Under the pieces are notes generated by a model, which saw only the letters and a list, made by a program, of their open reading frames with translations, did no database searches and was not told the DNA's origin. Source: Arthrobacter sp. AFG20 (GTDB lineage: Bacteria > Actinomycetota > Actinomycetes > Actinomycetales > Micrococcaceae). From it: a stretch of DNA of 64,000 bases. Below, piece by piece: positions 16,135 through 27,847 of the stretch; positions within the stretch are counted from its first letter, which is position 1; every line of letters starts with the position of its first letter. The DNA is taken from assembly GCF_002892795.1 (NCBI RefSeq), contig NZ_PJMC01000016.1, forward strand, positions 1 through 64,000, read 5' to 3'. The translations under genes and the position numbers were made by a program.

Positions 16135-16962
16135 GTGCCGATTCTCAATAAAGACATGACCTTGTGCATTTCCCTCTCGGCCCGGCCGAGCAACAACGGG
16201 ACCCGCTTCCACAACCACCTGTACGATCAGCTGGGCCTGAACTGGATCTACAAGGCCTTCGCCCCCACCGACCTGGCCCAGGCGATCGCGGGCGTCCGCG
16301 GCCTGGGGATCCGGGGCTGCGCCGTCTCGATGCCCTACAAGGAGGACGTGATCGCCCTGGTGGACGCCATGGACCCGTCCGCCAAGGCCATCGATTCCGT
16401 CAACACCATCGTCAATGACGGCGGGCGGCTGACCGCGTACAACACTGACTACACGGCGATCGAGCAGCTGCTGCAAAGCAACGCCGTTCCTGCCGGGTCG
16501 TCGGTGCTGCTCAAGGGCGCCGGCGGCATGGCCAAGGCCACGGCCGCGGCCCTGCGCGACGCGGGGTTCAAGGACGTGACCATCATCGCCCGCAACGAAG
16601 CAACCGGCCGTGCGCTCGCCGATCTGTACGGCTTTGCCTGGCGCGGAGAGCTCGGCAGCGGCCCGGAGGCCTCCGCGGACATGGTCATCAACGTCACGCC
16701 GGTGGGGATGGCCGGGGGTCCGGAAGCCGATTCGCTGTCCTTCCCCGCCGAAACCATCGAGGCCGCCAAGATCGTCTTCGACGTCGTGGCACTGCCGGCG
16801 GAAACGCCACTCATCAAGGCGGCGCGGGCGGCCGGCAAGCAGGTCATCACCGGAGCTGAGGTTGCCACGATCCAGGCGCTGGAGCAGTTTGTGCTGTACA
16901 CGGGAATCCGCCCCACCGAGGAGCAGGTCCGGGACGCCGAGGCGTTCGTCCGCGCCCAGTAG
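16135..16962 (+). CDS. Shikimate 5-dehydrogenase-like protein (SDH-L clade)
   Basis: A 275-residue AroE-fold oxidoreductase. It keeps the shikimate-type serines (CISLSARPSNNGTRFHN, Ser13/Ser15), the catalytic Lys69 in MPYKED, Asp105 in NTDYTAI and the nucleotide loop KGAGGMAKA. The ARPSN-x-GT-x-FHN lead and YKAF are features of the SDH-like group represented by Haemophilus HI0607, whose in vivo substrate is unsettled. The housekeeping AroE is therefore probably elsewhere. The GTG at 16135 is preferred to the ATG at 16156 because of the -10 spacing and the family N-terminus. Confidence 0.82.
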   Translation: MPILNKDMTLCISLSARPSNNGTRFHNHLYDQLGLNWIYKAFAPTDLAQAIAGVRGLGIRGCAVSMPYKEDVIALVDAMDPSAKAIDSVNTIVNDGGRLTAYNTDYTAIEQLLQSNAVPAGSSVLLKGAGGMAKATAAALRDAGFKDVTIIARNEATGRALADLYGFAWRGELGSGPEASADMVINVTPVGMAGGPEADSLSFPAETIEAAKIVFDVVALPAETPLIKAARAAGKQVITGAEVATIQALEQFVLYTGIRPTEEQVRDAEAFVRAQ

Positions 16963-16980
16963 GGGCTGTAGCAACCAGCG

Positions 16981-18210
16981 TTACACGGGCTCCACCGAGA
17001 CAGCCACTCTTTCCTCCCCGATCCGGGTGAGGACCAGGGTGGCTGTCTTTTTGCCTGCGCCCTTGCCTGCGGCTTTACCCCCAGCCAGCAGCTGCTTGCG
17101 CAGCTCCTCCGGGGTGACGGAGGTGCCGCGCTTCTTGATGTCCAGCACGCCGACGCCGTTCTCCCGGACCCAGGCCTTGAGCGCCTTGACGTTGTACGGC
17201 ATGACTTCCAGGACCCGGTAGGCCCGGGCGTACGGGGTGTCCACCAGCTCCGGGGCGCAGATGTAGGCGATGTGCTCGTCCACGAGGTGGCCGCCCAGGT
17301 CGAGGGCGAGGTCGGCCACGAGCCCGGCTCGGATGACGGCGCCGTCCGGCTCGTACAGGAAGCCCTCCACCGGGCCAACAGGGGCCACGGGTCCGGCGTC
17401 GAACTCCTCCCCGCTGGTGAGTTCGGCGGCGCCTTCGGGACCGATGACCAGGGCGGCCCGGCGGATTCCCGGGCGGGCCACGGCGTTGAACCAGAGCGTG
17501 ACTTCCGTGACGTCGCCGCCTACCGAGACCCACTGCGCCTCGCAGCCGGCAGGCACCGACTCGTGCGGCATGCCGGGGCCCATCTTGACGCCGACGGCGC
17601 GCCCCGCGGCGGCCAGCGACTCCACGAAGGACAGCGGCGGAGAGAACGCCTCGGGGTCCCAGATCCGCTTGGTGCCGGACGTGCTGGTGGTGCGCCGGGC
17701 GGGGTCCAGCCAGACGCCGGCCCCCTCCTCCAGCTCCACCGACGTCGCGTCCGAGTGGACCACCGTGGCGTGCGGAAAGGGAATGAGGTTGATCGTGGCG
17801 CAGGCGGCCGTGGTCTCGTCGACCTCCACCGCGGTCACAGCGATGTCCAGCGACGCCAGGGCCATGGCATCCGCGCCGAGGCCGCAGCCGAGGTCGGCAA
17901 CGTGGCCGACGCCCGCCTGGGCAAAGCGCTGGGCGTGCCGGGCCGCCACGTTGAGCCGGGTGGCCTGCTCCAGGCCGGCCTGGGTGAAGAGCATCTGCCG
18001 GGCAAACTCACCGAACTTGGCCTCGGCCCTGGTCCGGAGCCGTGACTGCGTCAGGACTGCGGACACGAGTTCGGGGGAGTGGCCGGCCTTGCGGAGGCTT
18101 GAGCTGAGGGTGAAGGAGCGGTCCTCCCGGTAGGGTCCGAGCGAGGCCAGCAGCTCCCATCCTTCTTCTGTGAGGAGCGGGGCGATCTGGTCCTGCGGTG
18201 CTTCAGACAT
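16981..18210 (-). CDS. Class I SAM-dependent methyltransferase with THUMP-like domain
   Basis: A 409-residue protein. An N-terminal helical part (1-100) precedes the SAM-binding motif ADLGCGLGADAMALA (105-119), the acidic strand VTAVEVDE, and WLDPARR, which takes the place of the catalytic NPPY-type motif. The C-terminal ~100 residues (RAYRVLEVMPYNVKALKAWV, DIKKRGT) resemble the THUMP-like domain of predicted RNA methyltransferases. The tail is Lys/Gly/Ala-rich (GGKAAGKGAGKK), which suits nucleic-acid binding. The target is unknown. It is convergent with the SDH-like gene with an 18-bp gap. Confidence 0.82.
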   Translation of the reverse strand: MSEAPQDQIAPLLTEEGWELLASLGPYREDRSFTLSSSLRKAGHSPELVSAVLTQSRLRTRAEAKFGEFARQMLFTQAGLEQATRLNVAARHAQRFAQAGVGHVADLGCGLGADAMALASLDIAVTAVEVDETTAACATINLIPFPHATVVHSDATSVELEEGAGVWLDPARRTTSTSGTKRIWDPEAFSPPLSFVESLAAAGRAVGVKMGPGMPHESVPAGCEAQWVSVGGDVTEVTLWFNAVARPGIRRAALVIGPEGAAELTSGEEFDAGPVAPVGPVEGFLYEPDGAVIRAGLVADLALDLGGHLVDEHIAYICAPELVDTPYARAYRVLEVMPYNVKALKAWVRENGVGVLDIKKRGTSVTPEELRKQLLAGGKAAGKGAGKKTATLVLTRIGEERVAVSVEPV

Positions 18211-18252
18211 GGGATCAAGCCTAGTGGAGCGGCCGCCCCAAGCTCTTCCCGA

Positions 18253-18258
18253 TAGTGT
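18253..18258 (+). promoter_or_regulatory. -10 box of the 133-aa membrane protein gene
   Basis: TAGTGT ends 7 bases before the ATG at 18266, fitting the leaderless pattern. Confidence 0.5.
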
Positions 18259-18265
18259 GGTCTGA

Positions 18266-18667
18266 ATGGAATCCAGCGAAACGCCAGCCCCCGATCAGCC
18301 CGAAAGCACCAGCCCCCGTCCGGCACAGCATAGCCGCCTGGTCCGGTACGCACGCCCGGTGCTGATCGCCGGAGCCGTTGTCGCCGTCGTCTGTCTTGTC
18401 CTGCTGGTGATCATCTTCCTGCTGGACTCCTTCAATTCCACCGTCTACTCGGTGGGCGGCAAGAACATCAGTGACGCCACCGAGGAAGCCCGGCAGATCC
18501 GGGACCTGTACCTGGGGGCGCGTGTCGGCGGCATCGTGGTGCTCATCGTGTCGGTCGTGACCGCGGCGGCGGCCGCCGCCGTGCTTGTCCGCGAACAGCG
18601 GAAAGCGGGCGACCAAGACGCCGACGGCGGCGAGGACCTTGGGTTCGACGACCTCGCCGGGCGCTGA
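18266..18667 (+). CDS. Small two-TM membrane protein, unknown function
   Basis: A 133-residue protein with a Pro/Ser-rich cytoplasmic lead, a first membrane helix near 31-54 (VLIAGAVVAVVCLVLLVIIF), an external ~30-residue loop and a second helix near 84-107 ending in REQRK. The tail is acidic (DQDADGGEDLGFDD). No family is recognised. It diverges from the methyltransferase gene across 55 bp and lies just before the groES control region. Confidence 0.7.
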   Translation: MESSETPAPDQPESTSPRPAQHSRLVRYARPVLIAGAVVAVVCLVLLVIIFLLDSFNSTVYSVGGKNISDATEEARQIRDLYLGARVGGIVVLIVSVVTAAAAAAVLVREQRKAGDQDADGGEDLGFDDLAGR

Positions 18668-18702
18668 ACGAAGGGTCCGCGCGGGTTACGGCGGATGAAT
18701 TT

Positions 18703-18729
18703 CTGGCACTCGCCTTGACCGAGTGCTAA
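18703..18729. promoter_or_regulatory. CIRCE element 1 (HrcA operator), overlapping the -35
   Basis: CTGGCACTC (18703-18711), 9 bases, then GAGTGCTAA (18721-18729). The right arm is perfect and the left arm differs at two positions from TTAGCACTC. The -35 hexamer TTGACC (18715-18720) lies wholly within the 9-base spacer, so HrcA bound here would cover the promoter. Confidence 0.85.
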
Positions 18730-18744
18730 CCCCTTACATAGAGT
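18715..18744 (+). promoter_or_regulatory. groES-groL promoter
   Basis: TTGACC (18715-18720) and TAGAGT (18739-18744) are separated by 18 bp. Transcription would begin near 18751, in the left arm of the second CIRCE. Confidence 0.7.
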
Positions 18745-18749
18745 CATCA

Positions 18750-18776
18750 TTAGCACTCTCCCTAGGAGGGTGCTAA
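18750..18776. promoter_or_regulatory. CIRCE element 2 (HrcA operator)
   Basis: TTAGCACTC (18750-18758), 9 bases, GGGTGCTAA (18768-18776). It has one mismatch to the consensus TTAGCACTC-N9-GAGTGCTAA. It lies at the expected transcription start. Confidence 0.93.
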
Positions 18777-18884
18777 CACACGAAGAGCTGCCAGCCTGGC
18801 TGCTGCCGGCACCGCGACGACGGTCTGCCGCCAAGGCGCAACGGCTTTACTGTCCATGAATTTTGACGAAAAGGAGAGGTCCGA

Positions 18885-19178
18885 GTGTCGGTCTCTATTA
18901 AGCCTCTTGAGGATCGTATTGTTGTCCGCCCGCTCGAAGCCGAGCAGACCACGGCTTCCGGCCTGGTTATCCCGGACTCCGCCCAGGAGAAGCCGCAGGA
19001 AGGCGAAGTTGTTGCAGTAGGCCCCGGCCGCTTCGAAGACGGCAACCGCGTACCGGTTGACGTAGCCGTTGGCGACGTCGTCATCTACTCCAAGTACGGC
19101 GGAACGGAAGTCAAGACTGGCGGCACCGAGTACCTCGTGCTCTCCGCCCGCGACGTTCTGGCGATCGTCGTAAAGTAA
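18885..19178 (+). CDS. groES: Co-chaperonin GroES
   Basis: A 97-residue heptameric lid of the chaperonin. Typical segments are [20 protein letters not shown], the mobile loop region around [10 protein letters not shown], and [15 protein letters not shown]. The GTG start follows GGAGAGG at normal spacing, so this mRNA has a ~130-base leader, unlike many neighbours. It is the first gene of the operon with groL, 85 bp apart. Confidence 0.97.
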   Translation: MSVSIKPLEDRIVVRPLEAEQTTASGLVIPDSAQEKPQEGEVVAVGPGRFEDGNRVPVDVAVGDVVIYSKYGGTEVKTGGTEYLVLSARDVLAIVVK

Positions 19179-19251
19179 CTCTTTGGATCCCCGTGCCGCC
19201 GTCCGTGTCTGATTCTGTCTGACCGGTCGGCTGCACGGGGTTCTGTCTTGA

Positions 19252-20874
<1,623 letters not shown>

Positions 20875-20903
20875 GCTGCAGCCTGCTCTTGCGGTTCCTC
20901 AGA

Positions 20904-20938
20904 GGAGGCCCGGTCCAGCTGTTGCTGGCCGGGTCTCC
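20904..20938 (+). terminator. groES-groL terminator
   Basis: GGAGGCCCGG and CCGGGTCTCC form a stem, with an inner CCAGC/GCTGG pairing around a TGTT loop, followed by TTTG. It lies 30 bases after the groL stop. Confidence 0.8.
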
Positions 20939-20972
20939 TTTGCGCTTCCTGGCGTCCGGCTTTTAGCGCCCG

Positions 20973-21959
20973 CTACCTCCGGGTGCGAATGGCCTGCCGG
21001 CGCAGTCGCAGCGCGACGCCGTCGGGAAGCCGTTTGGTGACCAGCCGGTAAAAGTACAGGACCGCGACGGCGGCGGCCACGATGCCGCCGAGGTTCACCA
21101 GCAGTTGCAGGGCCGAGCCGGCCGCCTTGCTGAACTCGCCGAGGACCAGCGCCACGGCAACAAAGCCTCCCGCCGGCACGGTGGTTACTGAAATAAAGAC
21201 GCCGATCAGGGCGGCCGAGCGCCCGCTGATCACGGAAAGCATCCCGGCGGCGCCGGCGAGGACAGCCACGATCAGCGAAAACGGTCCCGGGTGGTAGATG
21301 AACTCGGCCGCCGGGGCGCGGTCCAGCACATCACGCGGAAAGAGGTCCGCGGGCAGCGCAAGCCAGGTGATCAGCGCGGTGCTGAGCATCGCGATGGGGA
21401 AGCCCACACCGAGGGCAAGCGCCGCGCGCCCGCCGAGCTGCCAGTTTCCCCGCACCACAGCCACAGCCAGCGCCGCCAGCGGCCCGAACTCCGGACCCAC
21501 GGCCATGGCACCGACGATCGCGATGGTGGAGTCGGTGACGATGCCGATGGCCGCAAGCAGGGTGGCAAGCACAAGGAACGACAGGAAAGTCCAGCTGAGC
21601 CGGGACTCTTCACCGGTCTGCCGCGACAACTCGTCCCAGATCACCGTGTCGGCGCCTTCTCCGGGCGCCGCTTCCTCAGCCTTGTCGGCCCTGTCGGAGA
21701 GAACCAGGTCCGGAGCTGTAAGGGCGATCGAACCGAGACTCTCAATCTTCAGGGCCCGGAGCTTCTCCATCAGCTCCTCCACCGATTCCCGGGCAACGTG
21801 CACTAGAATCACGTCGCCTTTGGGAAGGATCGAGGCGCCGGTATGCAGGGCAACCTCGGCCGTGCCGGCCTGCTGCTGGCACAGGTCAGCCACGAGAGCT
21901 GTCAGTTCGGCCGGAACGCAAATGCGCATCTGCACAATCACGGGGCTCTCCAATCCCAC
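20973..21959 (-). CDS. DUF389 family membrane protein
   Basis: A 328-residue protein. Residues 1-80 form a small cytoplasmic alpha/beta domain (MRICVPAELTALVADLCQQQ, then VEELMEKLRALKIESLGS). About six membrane helices follow from residue 120, including TDSTIAIVGAMAVGPEFGPLA and VISGRSAALIGVFISVTTVPA, the core signature of DUF389 (TIGR00341). The transported substrate, if any, is unknown. The first codon is GTG at 21959; an ATG at 21929 is possible. TATAGA on the minus strand (21984-21989) could be the -10. It is convergent with groL. Confidence 0.85.
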   Translation of the reverse strand: MGLESPVIVQMRICVPAELTALVADLCQQQAGTAEVALHTGASILPKGDVILVHVARESVEELMEKLRALKIESLGSIALTAPDLVLSDRADKAEEAAPGEGADTVIWDELSRQTGEESRLSWTFLSFLVLATLLAAIGIVTDSTIAIVGAMAVGPEFGPLAALAVAVVRGNWQLGGRAALALGVGFPIAMLSTALITWLALPADLFPRDVLDRAPAAEFIYHPGPFSLIVAVLAGAAGMLSVISGRSAALIGVFISVTTVPAGGFVAVALVLGEFSKAAGSALQLLVNLGGIVAAAVAVLYFYRLVTKRLPDGVALRLRRQAIRTRR

Positions 21960-22045
21960 GCCGCTAAATTCCCTTAGGGCGACTCTATAGTGCCCATGAA
22001 ACAGGTATCTGCCCTGCCGAGACGCGGGTCACATGCCGCGCGTTT

Positions 22046-22069
22046 GATTCGTCTCGAATATCACGAATC
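22046..22069. promoter_or_regulatory. Inverted repeat upstream of the acyltransferase
   Basis: GATTCGT (22046-22052) and ACGAATC (22063-22069) are perfect inverted repeats with a 10-bp spacer, so the arm centres are 17 bp apart. The element precedes a possible -10 box TAACAT (22072-22077), the position of a repressor or activator site. Confidence 0.5.
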
Positions 22070-22086
22070 GGTAACATGGGTACTTT

Positions 22087-24216
22087 GTGCTGCCGTTTGA
22101 GGGGTTATCTGTGCCAGAAGCGAGATCGACTGACCCGCTGAGAAGCATGCCGCGCGAGGAGCCGGCAGGGGGACAAAATCAAGCGCCGCGGGCTGCCCGG
22201 CTGAAGGCCAAACCGGGCTACCGGCCCGAGGTCCAGGGCCTTCGTGCCCTCGCGGTGCTCATGGTGGTCACGTACCACGTGTGGCTTGGCCGGGTTTCCG
22301 GCGGCGTGGATATTTTCCTCCTCATCTCGGCGTTCCTGCTGACCATGTCCTTCGTCCGCAAGGTGGAAAAGGGCACGCCGCTGCGCCTCGTGAGTCACTG
22401 GCTGCACCTCTTCAAGCGGCTGATCCCGGCCGCCGTCGTCGTGATTCTCGGTGTGCTGGCCGGAACCTGGCTGGTCCTGCCGCAGAGCCGCTGGCCCGAT
22501 GTCCTCAACGAGGCGTGGGCGTCCCTCCTCTACGGGCAGAACTGGCTGCTGGCCAACAGCGCAGTGGACTACTACGCGCAGGACCACTCGGGAGCCAGCC
22601 CGCTCCAGCACTTCTGGTCGCTGTCCATTCAGGGCCAGGTCTTCATTCTCTGGCCCCTCATCTTCGCCGGCTCCGCCCTGGTGTGGAGGCTGCTGCGGCG
22701 CCGCCGGGACGTCAGCTACCGGACTGTCCTGATGGTTGCCTTCGGCGGCATCTTCATCGCTTCCCTGGTGTTCTCCATCGACCAGACGGCCAGCAACCAG
22801 GCCTATGCCTACTTCGATACGCGGACCCGGCTGTGGGAGTTCGCGCTGGGATCGCTGCTGGCACTGGTGCTGCCCCACCTGAAGCCGGGGAAGGCGCTGC
22901 GCGTTGTGCTGGGCTGGGCCGGGCTGGCCGCCATGCTTTCCTGCGGCCTGCTGCTCACCGTTGACCGGTCCTTCCCGGGCTACATCGCGCTGTGGCCCAC
23001 GCTGGCGGCGGCCGCCATCATCGTCGCCGGGCAGAGCGGCAGCCGGTTCGGCGTGGACCGGCTCCTGATCGCAAAGCCGCTGGTCGCGCTGGGGGACAAC
23101 TCCTACGCCCTGTACCTCTGGCACTGGCCCATCCTTGTCCTGTCGCTTGCAGCCACCGGCATCGAAAAGCCCAATTTGGTCCAGGGCCTCGCCATTGTTG
23201 CCGGTTCCGTGGTCCTGGCCGTGCTCACCACCCGCTTCGTCGAGAAACCGCTGCGCGAATGGCACTGGCCGCAACTGCGGGCCTGGCGCACCGCCGTCGT
23301 GATTGTTGCCTGCGGCGCCCTGCTGGCCGGGCCTGTCGCGGTGTGGCAGACCAAGCTGACCGCAGAGGAAGCGGCAGCAGCCGCGCAGCCGCGCGAGCTG
23401 ACTCCGGGTGCCGCCGCGCTGGCGCCGGAGAACGCCGGCAAGGCGACGCCGGAAGCCACCGTGATCCCGGCACCTGCCGCCATGAAAAACGAGTGGGCGG
23501 ACATCGACGGGCTGTGCACCGGCGAAAACGTCCCCAGCGACCCGCTGCTCAACGGCTGCCTGCAGAACAGCAAGCCGGACAAGGTCACCAAGAGGATCGT
23601 GGTGCTCGGCGATTCCCACGCGCAGCAGTACATGGCCGCGCTCGGCCCCATCGCCAGGGACCACGGCTGGGAGGTGGTCACCCTCCTGAAGGGCAACTGC
23701 CGGTTCGGTGCCGAATCCACGGAGCGCGACGCCGACTGCAACGCCTTCAACAAGGCCAGCGCCGCGTACGTCATGGAGCACAAGCCGGACGCGGTGTTCA
23801 CCGTGGCTTCCCTCACGCGTAAGGAAGCCCCGTTCGAAACCGCTGTGCCCGGCTACCTGGAGGGCATCAAGCCATTCACCGACGCAGGGATCGACGTGGT
23901 GGGGGTCCGGGACAACCCCCGCTTCGCCACCAACATGCCCGAATGCGTCCAGAAGTACGGCACCGACGCTCCGGAGTGCAACCCGCCGCTGGGCGAATCA
24001 CTGGCCGCCAAGTCCCCGCTGGACGCGTACCGGGGCAAGGTGGACGGGCTGCACCTGATGGACATGAGCGACTTCATCTGCGCGGGCGGCATCTGCCCGG
24101 CCGTGGTGGGCAACGTGTACGTCTACAAGGACGACAACCACCTCACCAAGACCTACGTCCAGTCCATGATTCCGATGTTCGAGAAGCGGCTGCTGAAGGC
24201 GACCGACTGGAAATAG
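22087..24216 (+). CDS. OatA-like acyltransferase (acyltransferase-3 plus SGNH domain)
   Basis: A 709-residue membrane protein. Residues about 45-410 form the acyltransferase-3 domain with ~11 helices (YRPEVQGLRALAVLMVVTYH, LYLWHWPILVL, RFVEKPLREW). A linker leads to an external SGNH hydrolase-like domain (about 480-709) with block I GDSHAQQ (Asp509-Ser510) and the catalytic DDNH (Asp682-His685). It probably O-acetylates or acylates a cell-wall polymer such as peptidoglycan or an envelope glycan. The first codon is uncertain: GTG at 22087 or GTG at 22111; neither has a clear ribosome site. Confidence 0.88.
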   Translation: MLPFEGLSVPEARSTDPLRSMPREEPAGGQNQAPRAARLKAKPGYRPEVQGLRALAVLMVVTYHVWLGRVSGGVDIFLLISAFLLTMSFVRKVEKGTPLRLVSHWLHLFKRLIPAAVVVILGVLAGTWLVLPQSRWPDVLNEAWASLLYGQNWLLANSAVDYYAQDHSGASPLQHFWSLSIQGQVFILWPLIFAGSALVWRLLRRRRDVSYRTVLMVAFGGIFIASLVFSIDQTASNQAYAYFDTRTRLWEFALGSLLALVLPHLKPGKALRVVLGWAGLAAMLSCGLLLTVDRSFPGYIALWPTLAAAAIIVAGQSGSRFGVDRLLIAKPLVALGDNSYALYLWHWPILVLSLAATGIEKPNLVQGLAIVAGSVVLAVLTTRFVEKPLREWHWPQLRAWRTAVVIVACGALLAGPVAVWQTKLTAEEAAAAAQPRELTPGAAALAPENAGKATPEATVIPAPAAMKNEWADIDGLCTGENVPSDPLLNGCLQNSKPDKVTKRIVVLGDSHAQQYMAALGPIARDHGWEVVTLLKGNCRFGAESTERDADCNAFNKASAAYVMEHKPDAVFTVASLTRKEAPFETAVPGYLEGIKPFTDAGIDVVGVRDNPRFATNMPECVQKYGTDAPECNPPLGESLAAKSPLDAYRGKVDGLHLMDMSDFICAGGICPAVVGNVYVYKDDNHLTKTYVQSMIPMFEKRLLKATDWK

Positions 24217-24306
24217 CGCCTCGGTCGTGCCTTTGCTCACAAAGCCGTCCCGGAATATGGGGATCGCCGCAGAGGTTCTAGAATTTATTCAATACTTCTG
24301 CACAGG

Positions 24307-24329
24307 CCAGTCCCGTAATGACGGGCTGG
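24307..24329 (+). promoter_or_regulatory. Hairpin in the guaB leader
   Basis: CCAGTCCCGT and ACGGGCTGG pair around an AATG loop, with one unpaired base. It lies 55 bases before the guaB ATG within a 168-bp leader. There is no T-run. It does not match a riboswitch that I can name; it might be an attenuation or stability element. Confidence 0.35.
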
Positions 24330-24363
24330 TCATCGGCTGCAACCCCTACCCGTGAACCTGTAA

Positions 24364-25896
<1,533 letters not shown>

Positions 25897-25904
25897 CCGC
25901 CGCT

Positions 25905-25938
25905 GACGGGCCGCCGGGATACCTCCCGGCGGCCCGTC
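25905..25938. terminator. guaB terminator hairpin
   Basis: A perfect 15-bp stem (25905-25919 with 25924-25938) closes a TACC loop, 9 bases after the guaB stop. It is GC-rich with no T-run, as is common in actinobacteria. Confidence 0.8.
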
Positions 25939-25975
25939 GTCGATTGCACCGCCTCAGACGTGTCGGTGCCGGGGC

Positions 25976-25981
25976 TAGGCT
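25976..25981 (+). promoter_or_regulatory. -10 box of the ABC exporter gene
   Basis: TAGGCT ends 6 bases before the ATG at 25988, predicting transcription from the A of the start codon. Confidence 0.55.
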
Positions 25982-25987
25982 GGAGCC

Positions 25988-27847
25988 ATGTCCCAACCAC
26001 GCCATCCCGCCGAACTGAACCCAAAAAAGGAACCCCAGCGGCGGCTGGCTCTGAAGCCCTATGCCCGTGCCGTGGCCCAGGTGCTCCGCGTCAGTTTCCA
26101 CGCGTCGCCGGGTGCCGTGCTCATGAAGGTGGCCGGATCGCTGATCTCGGCGGTGCTGCCGCTGGTCACCACGTACTTCGCCGGCCTGACCACCACCGCG
26201 CTGGCCGCAGCCTACAGCGGGGACGCCGCAGCCGGGCAGCAGGCCATCGTGTACGTCATCATCACTGCCGCCCTCGGCCTGTTCTGGGGCGCGTTCGGCA
26301 GCGTGGACCGCTACATCCAGCAGCTCATGAGCTTCAGGGTGGGTGCCATCGTGGGGGACCTGATGTACGAGCGGTTCCTTGCGCTGGACTTCTGGCGGTA
26401 CGACGACAAGGAAACGGTGGACCTCTACGACCGTGCCAAGCGGTTCTCCGACTCGTACGCCAGGGTCCTGGACCGGATCGCGGCCATCTTCACGCAGCTG
26501 GTGTCGGTGATTTTGGCCATCGGCGCGCTCCTGCTGGTGAGCTGGTGGATCGCCGTGATCGTGCTCGTCGCGATCGTCCCCAGCGTCTACCTGCAGTTCA
26601 AGCTGTCCCGCGAGCAGATCGCGCACTGGAACACCCAGGTGGATTCGCGCCGGCAGCGGCGGATGATCGAGACCAACCTGCTCCGGCCCCAGCACATCGC
26701 CGAGATGCGTCTGTACGGGATCGTCGGGTACCTCATGGGGCTGCGCTCCCGGCTCCGGGACGCGGACGAGAAGCGCCGGCTGGACTTCCAGAAGCGGTAC
26801 ATCCCCAAGCAGTTGGCCGCCGACGCCCTGCAGTACGCCGCGGAGGTTGTCTCGCTCATTTGGGTGGTCGGCCAGATCATCGCCCGCGCCCAGCCGGTCG
26901 GGCAGTTCCTCTACGTCCAGCAGATCGTCAGCCGGGCTCTGTCCACGGCGAACAGCCTGGTGTCCTCGCTCAGCTCGATCGACGAGGACCTCGCCAACCT
27001 CAAGGACTACGAACTGTTCATGGCACTGCCCGTGCACTCCAGCCATGCACCGCCGCTGCTGGAGGCGCCAAAGACGGTTGAGCTGCGGGACATCCGCTTC
27101 ACGTACACCGGCAGCGACATCGAAGTGATCCGCGGCATCAGCATGACCATCCGCGAGGGCCAGCACATCGCCATCGTGGGGGAGAACGGCGCCGGAAAGT
27201 CCACGCTGATCCGCATCCTGGCCGGGCTCTACCGCCCGGATTCCGGCCAGGTGATGCTCGACGGCGTGGACCTCGCCGCCGTCGACGTCACCTCCTGGCA
27301 CCGCCACCTGGCGGTGCTCAGCCAGGAATTCCTCAAGTACGAGTTCGCCACCGCGGCCGAAAACATCCTTTTCGGTGACGTCGACTCGCCCCGCGACGAT
27401 GCGCGGGTCAGCCGTGCGGCCGCCGATGCAGAGGCGCTGGAATTCATCAACAAGCTGCCGAACGGCCTGGACAACCACGTCAGCAACTGGATGGAGGATC
27501 CGCGCGGCCGGAAGGGGAGTGGACTGAGCGGCGGGCAGTGGCAGCGGCTGGCCATGGCCCGGAATTTCTACCGGAACGCCTCCTTCATGGTCATGGACGA
27601 GCCCACTTCAGCCATCGACGCGCTGGCGGAGCACCGAATCTTCACCCGGCTGTTCGCCGAGCGCAGCAGCACCATCATCGCCATCAGCCACCGGCTCGCC
27701 ACGATCGAGAAGGCAGACATCGTGTACATGCTGGAGGACGGCCGGATCGTGGAGCAGGGCACGCACCGGGAACTGGTTGCGCTCCGCGGCCGCTACTTCC
27801 GGATGTTCGAGTCCCAGCTCAGTGTTGAGGAGGCCGGGGGGATCTAG
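25988..27847 (+). CDS. ABC transporter, fused permease and ATPase (exporter type)
   Basis: A 619-residue half-exporter. About six membrane helices span residues 35-330. The ATPase domain follows: Walker A GENGAGKST (398-406), signature LSGGQWQR (near 513), Walker B SFMVMDEPTSAID and the switch region AISHRLATIEKAD. The substrate is unknown. It probably works as a homodimer because no partner half is next to it. The last 29 bases overlap the convergent gene at 27819-28448. Confidence 0.88.
   Translation: MSQPRHPAELNPKKEPQRRLALKPYARAVAQVLRVSFHASPGAVLMKVAGSLISAVLPLVTTYFAGLTTTALAAAYSGDAAAGQQAIVYVIITAALGLFWGAFGSVDRYIQQLMSFRVGAIVGDLMYERFLALDFWRYDDKETVDLYDRAKRFSDSYARVLDRIAAIFTQLVSVILAIGALLLVSWWIAVIVLVAIVPSVYLQFKLSREQIAHWNTQVDSRRQRRMIETNLLRPQHIAEMRLYGIVGYLMGLRSRLRDADEKRRLDFQKRYIPKQLAADALQYAAEVVSLIWVVGQIIARAQPVGQFLYVQQIVSRALSTANSLVSSLSSIDEDLANLKDYELFMALPVHSSHAPPLLEAPKTVELRDIRFTYTGSDIEVIRGISMTIREGQHIAIVGENGAGKSTLIRILAGLYRPDSGQVMLDGVDLAAVDVTSWHRHLAVLSQEFLKYEFATAAENILFGDVDSPRDDARVSRAAADAEALEFINKLPNGLDNHVSNWMEDPRGRKGSGLSGGQWQRLAMARNFYRNASFMVMDEPTSAIDALAEHRIFTRLFAERSSTIIAISHRLATIEKADIVYMLEDGRIVEQGTHRELVALRGRYFRMFESQLSVEEAGGI

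Noticed and set aside
22105-23781. A 558-codon minus-strand frame over the acyltransferase
   Set aside because: The composition is His/Gln/Arg-rich antisense of a membrane protein with clear motifs on the other strand.
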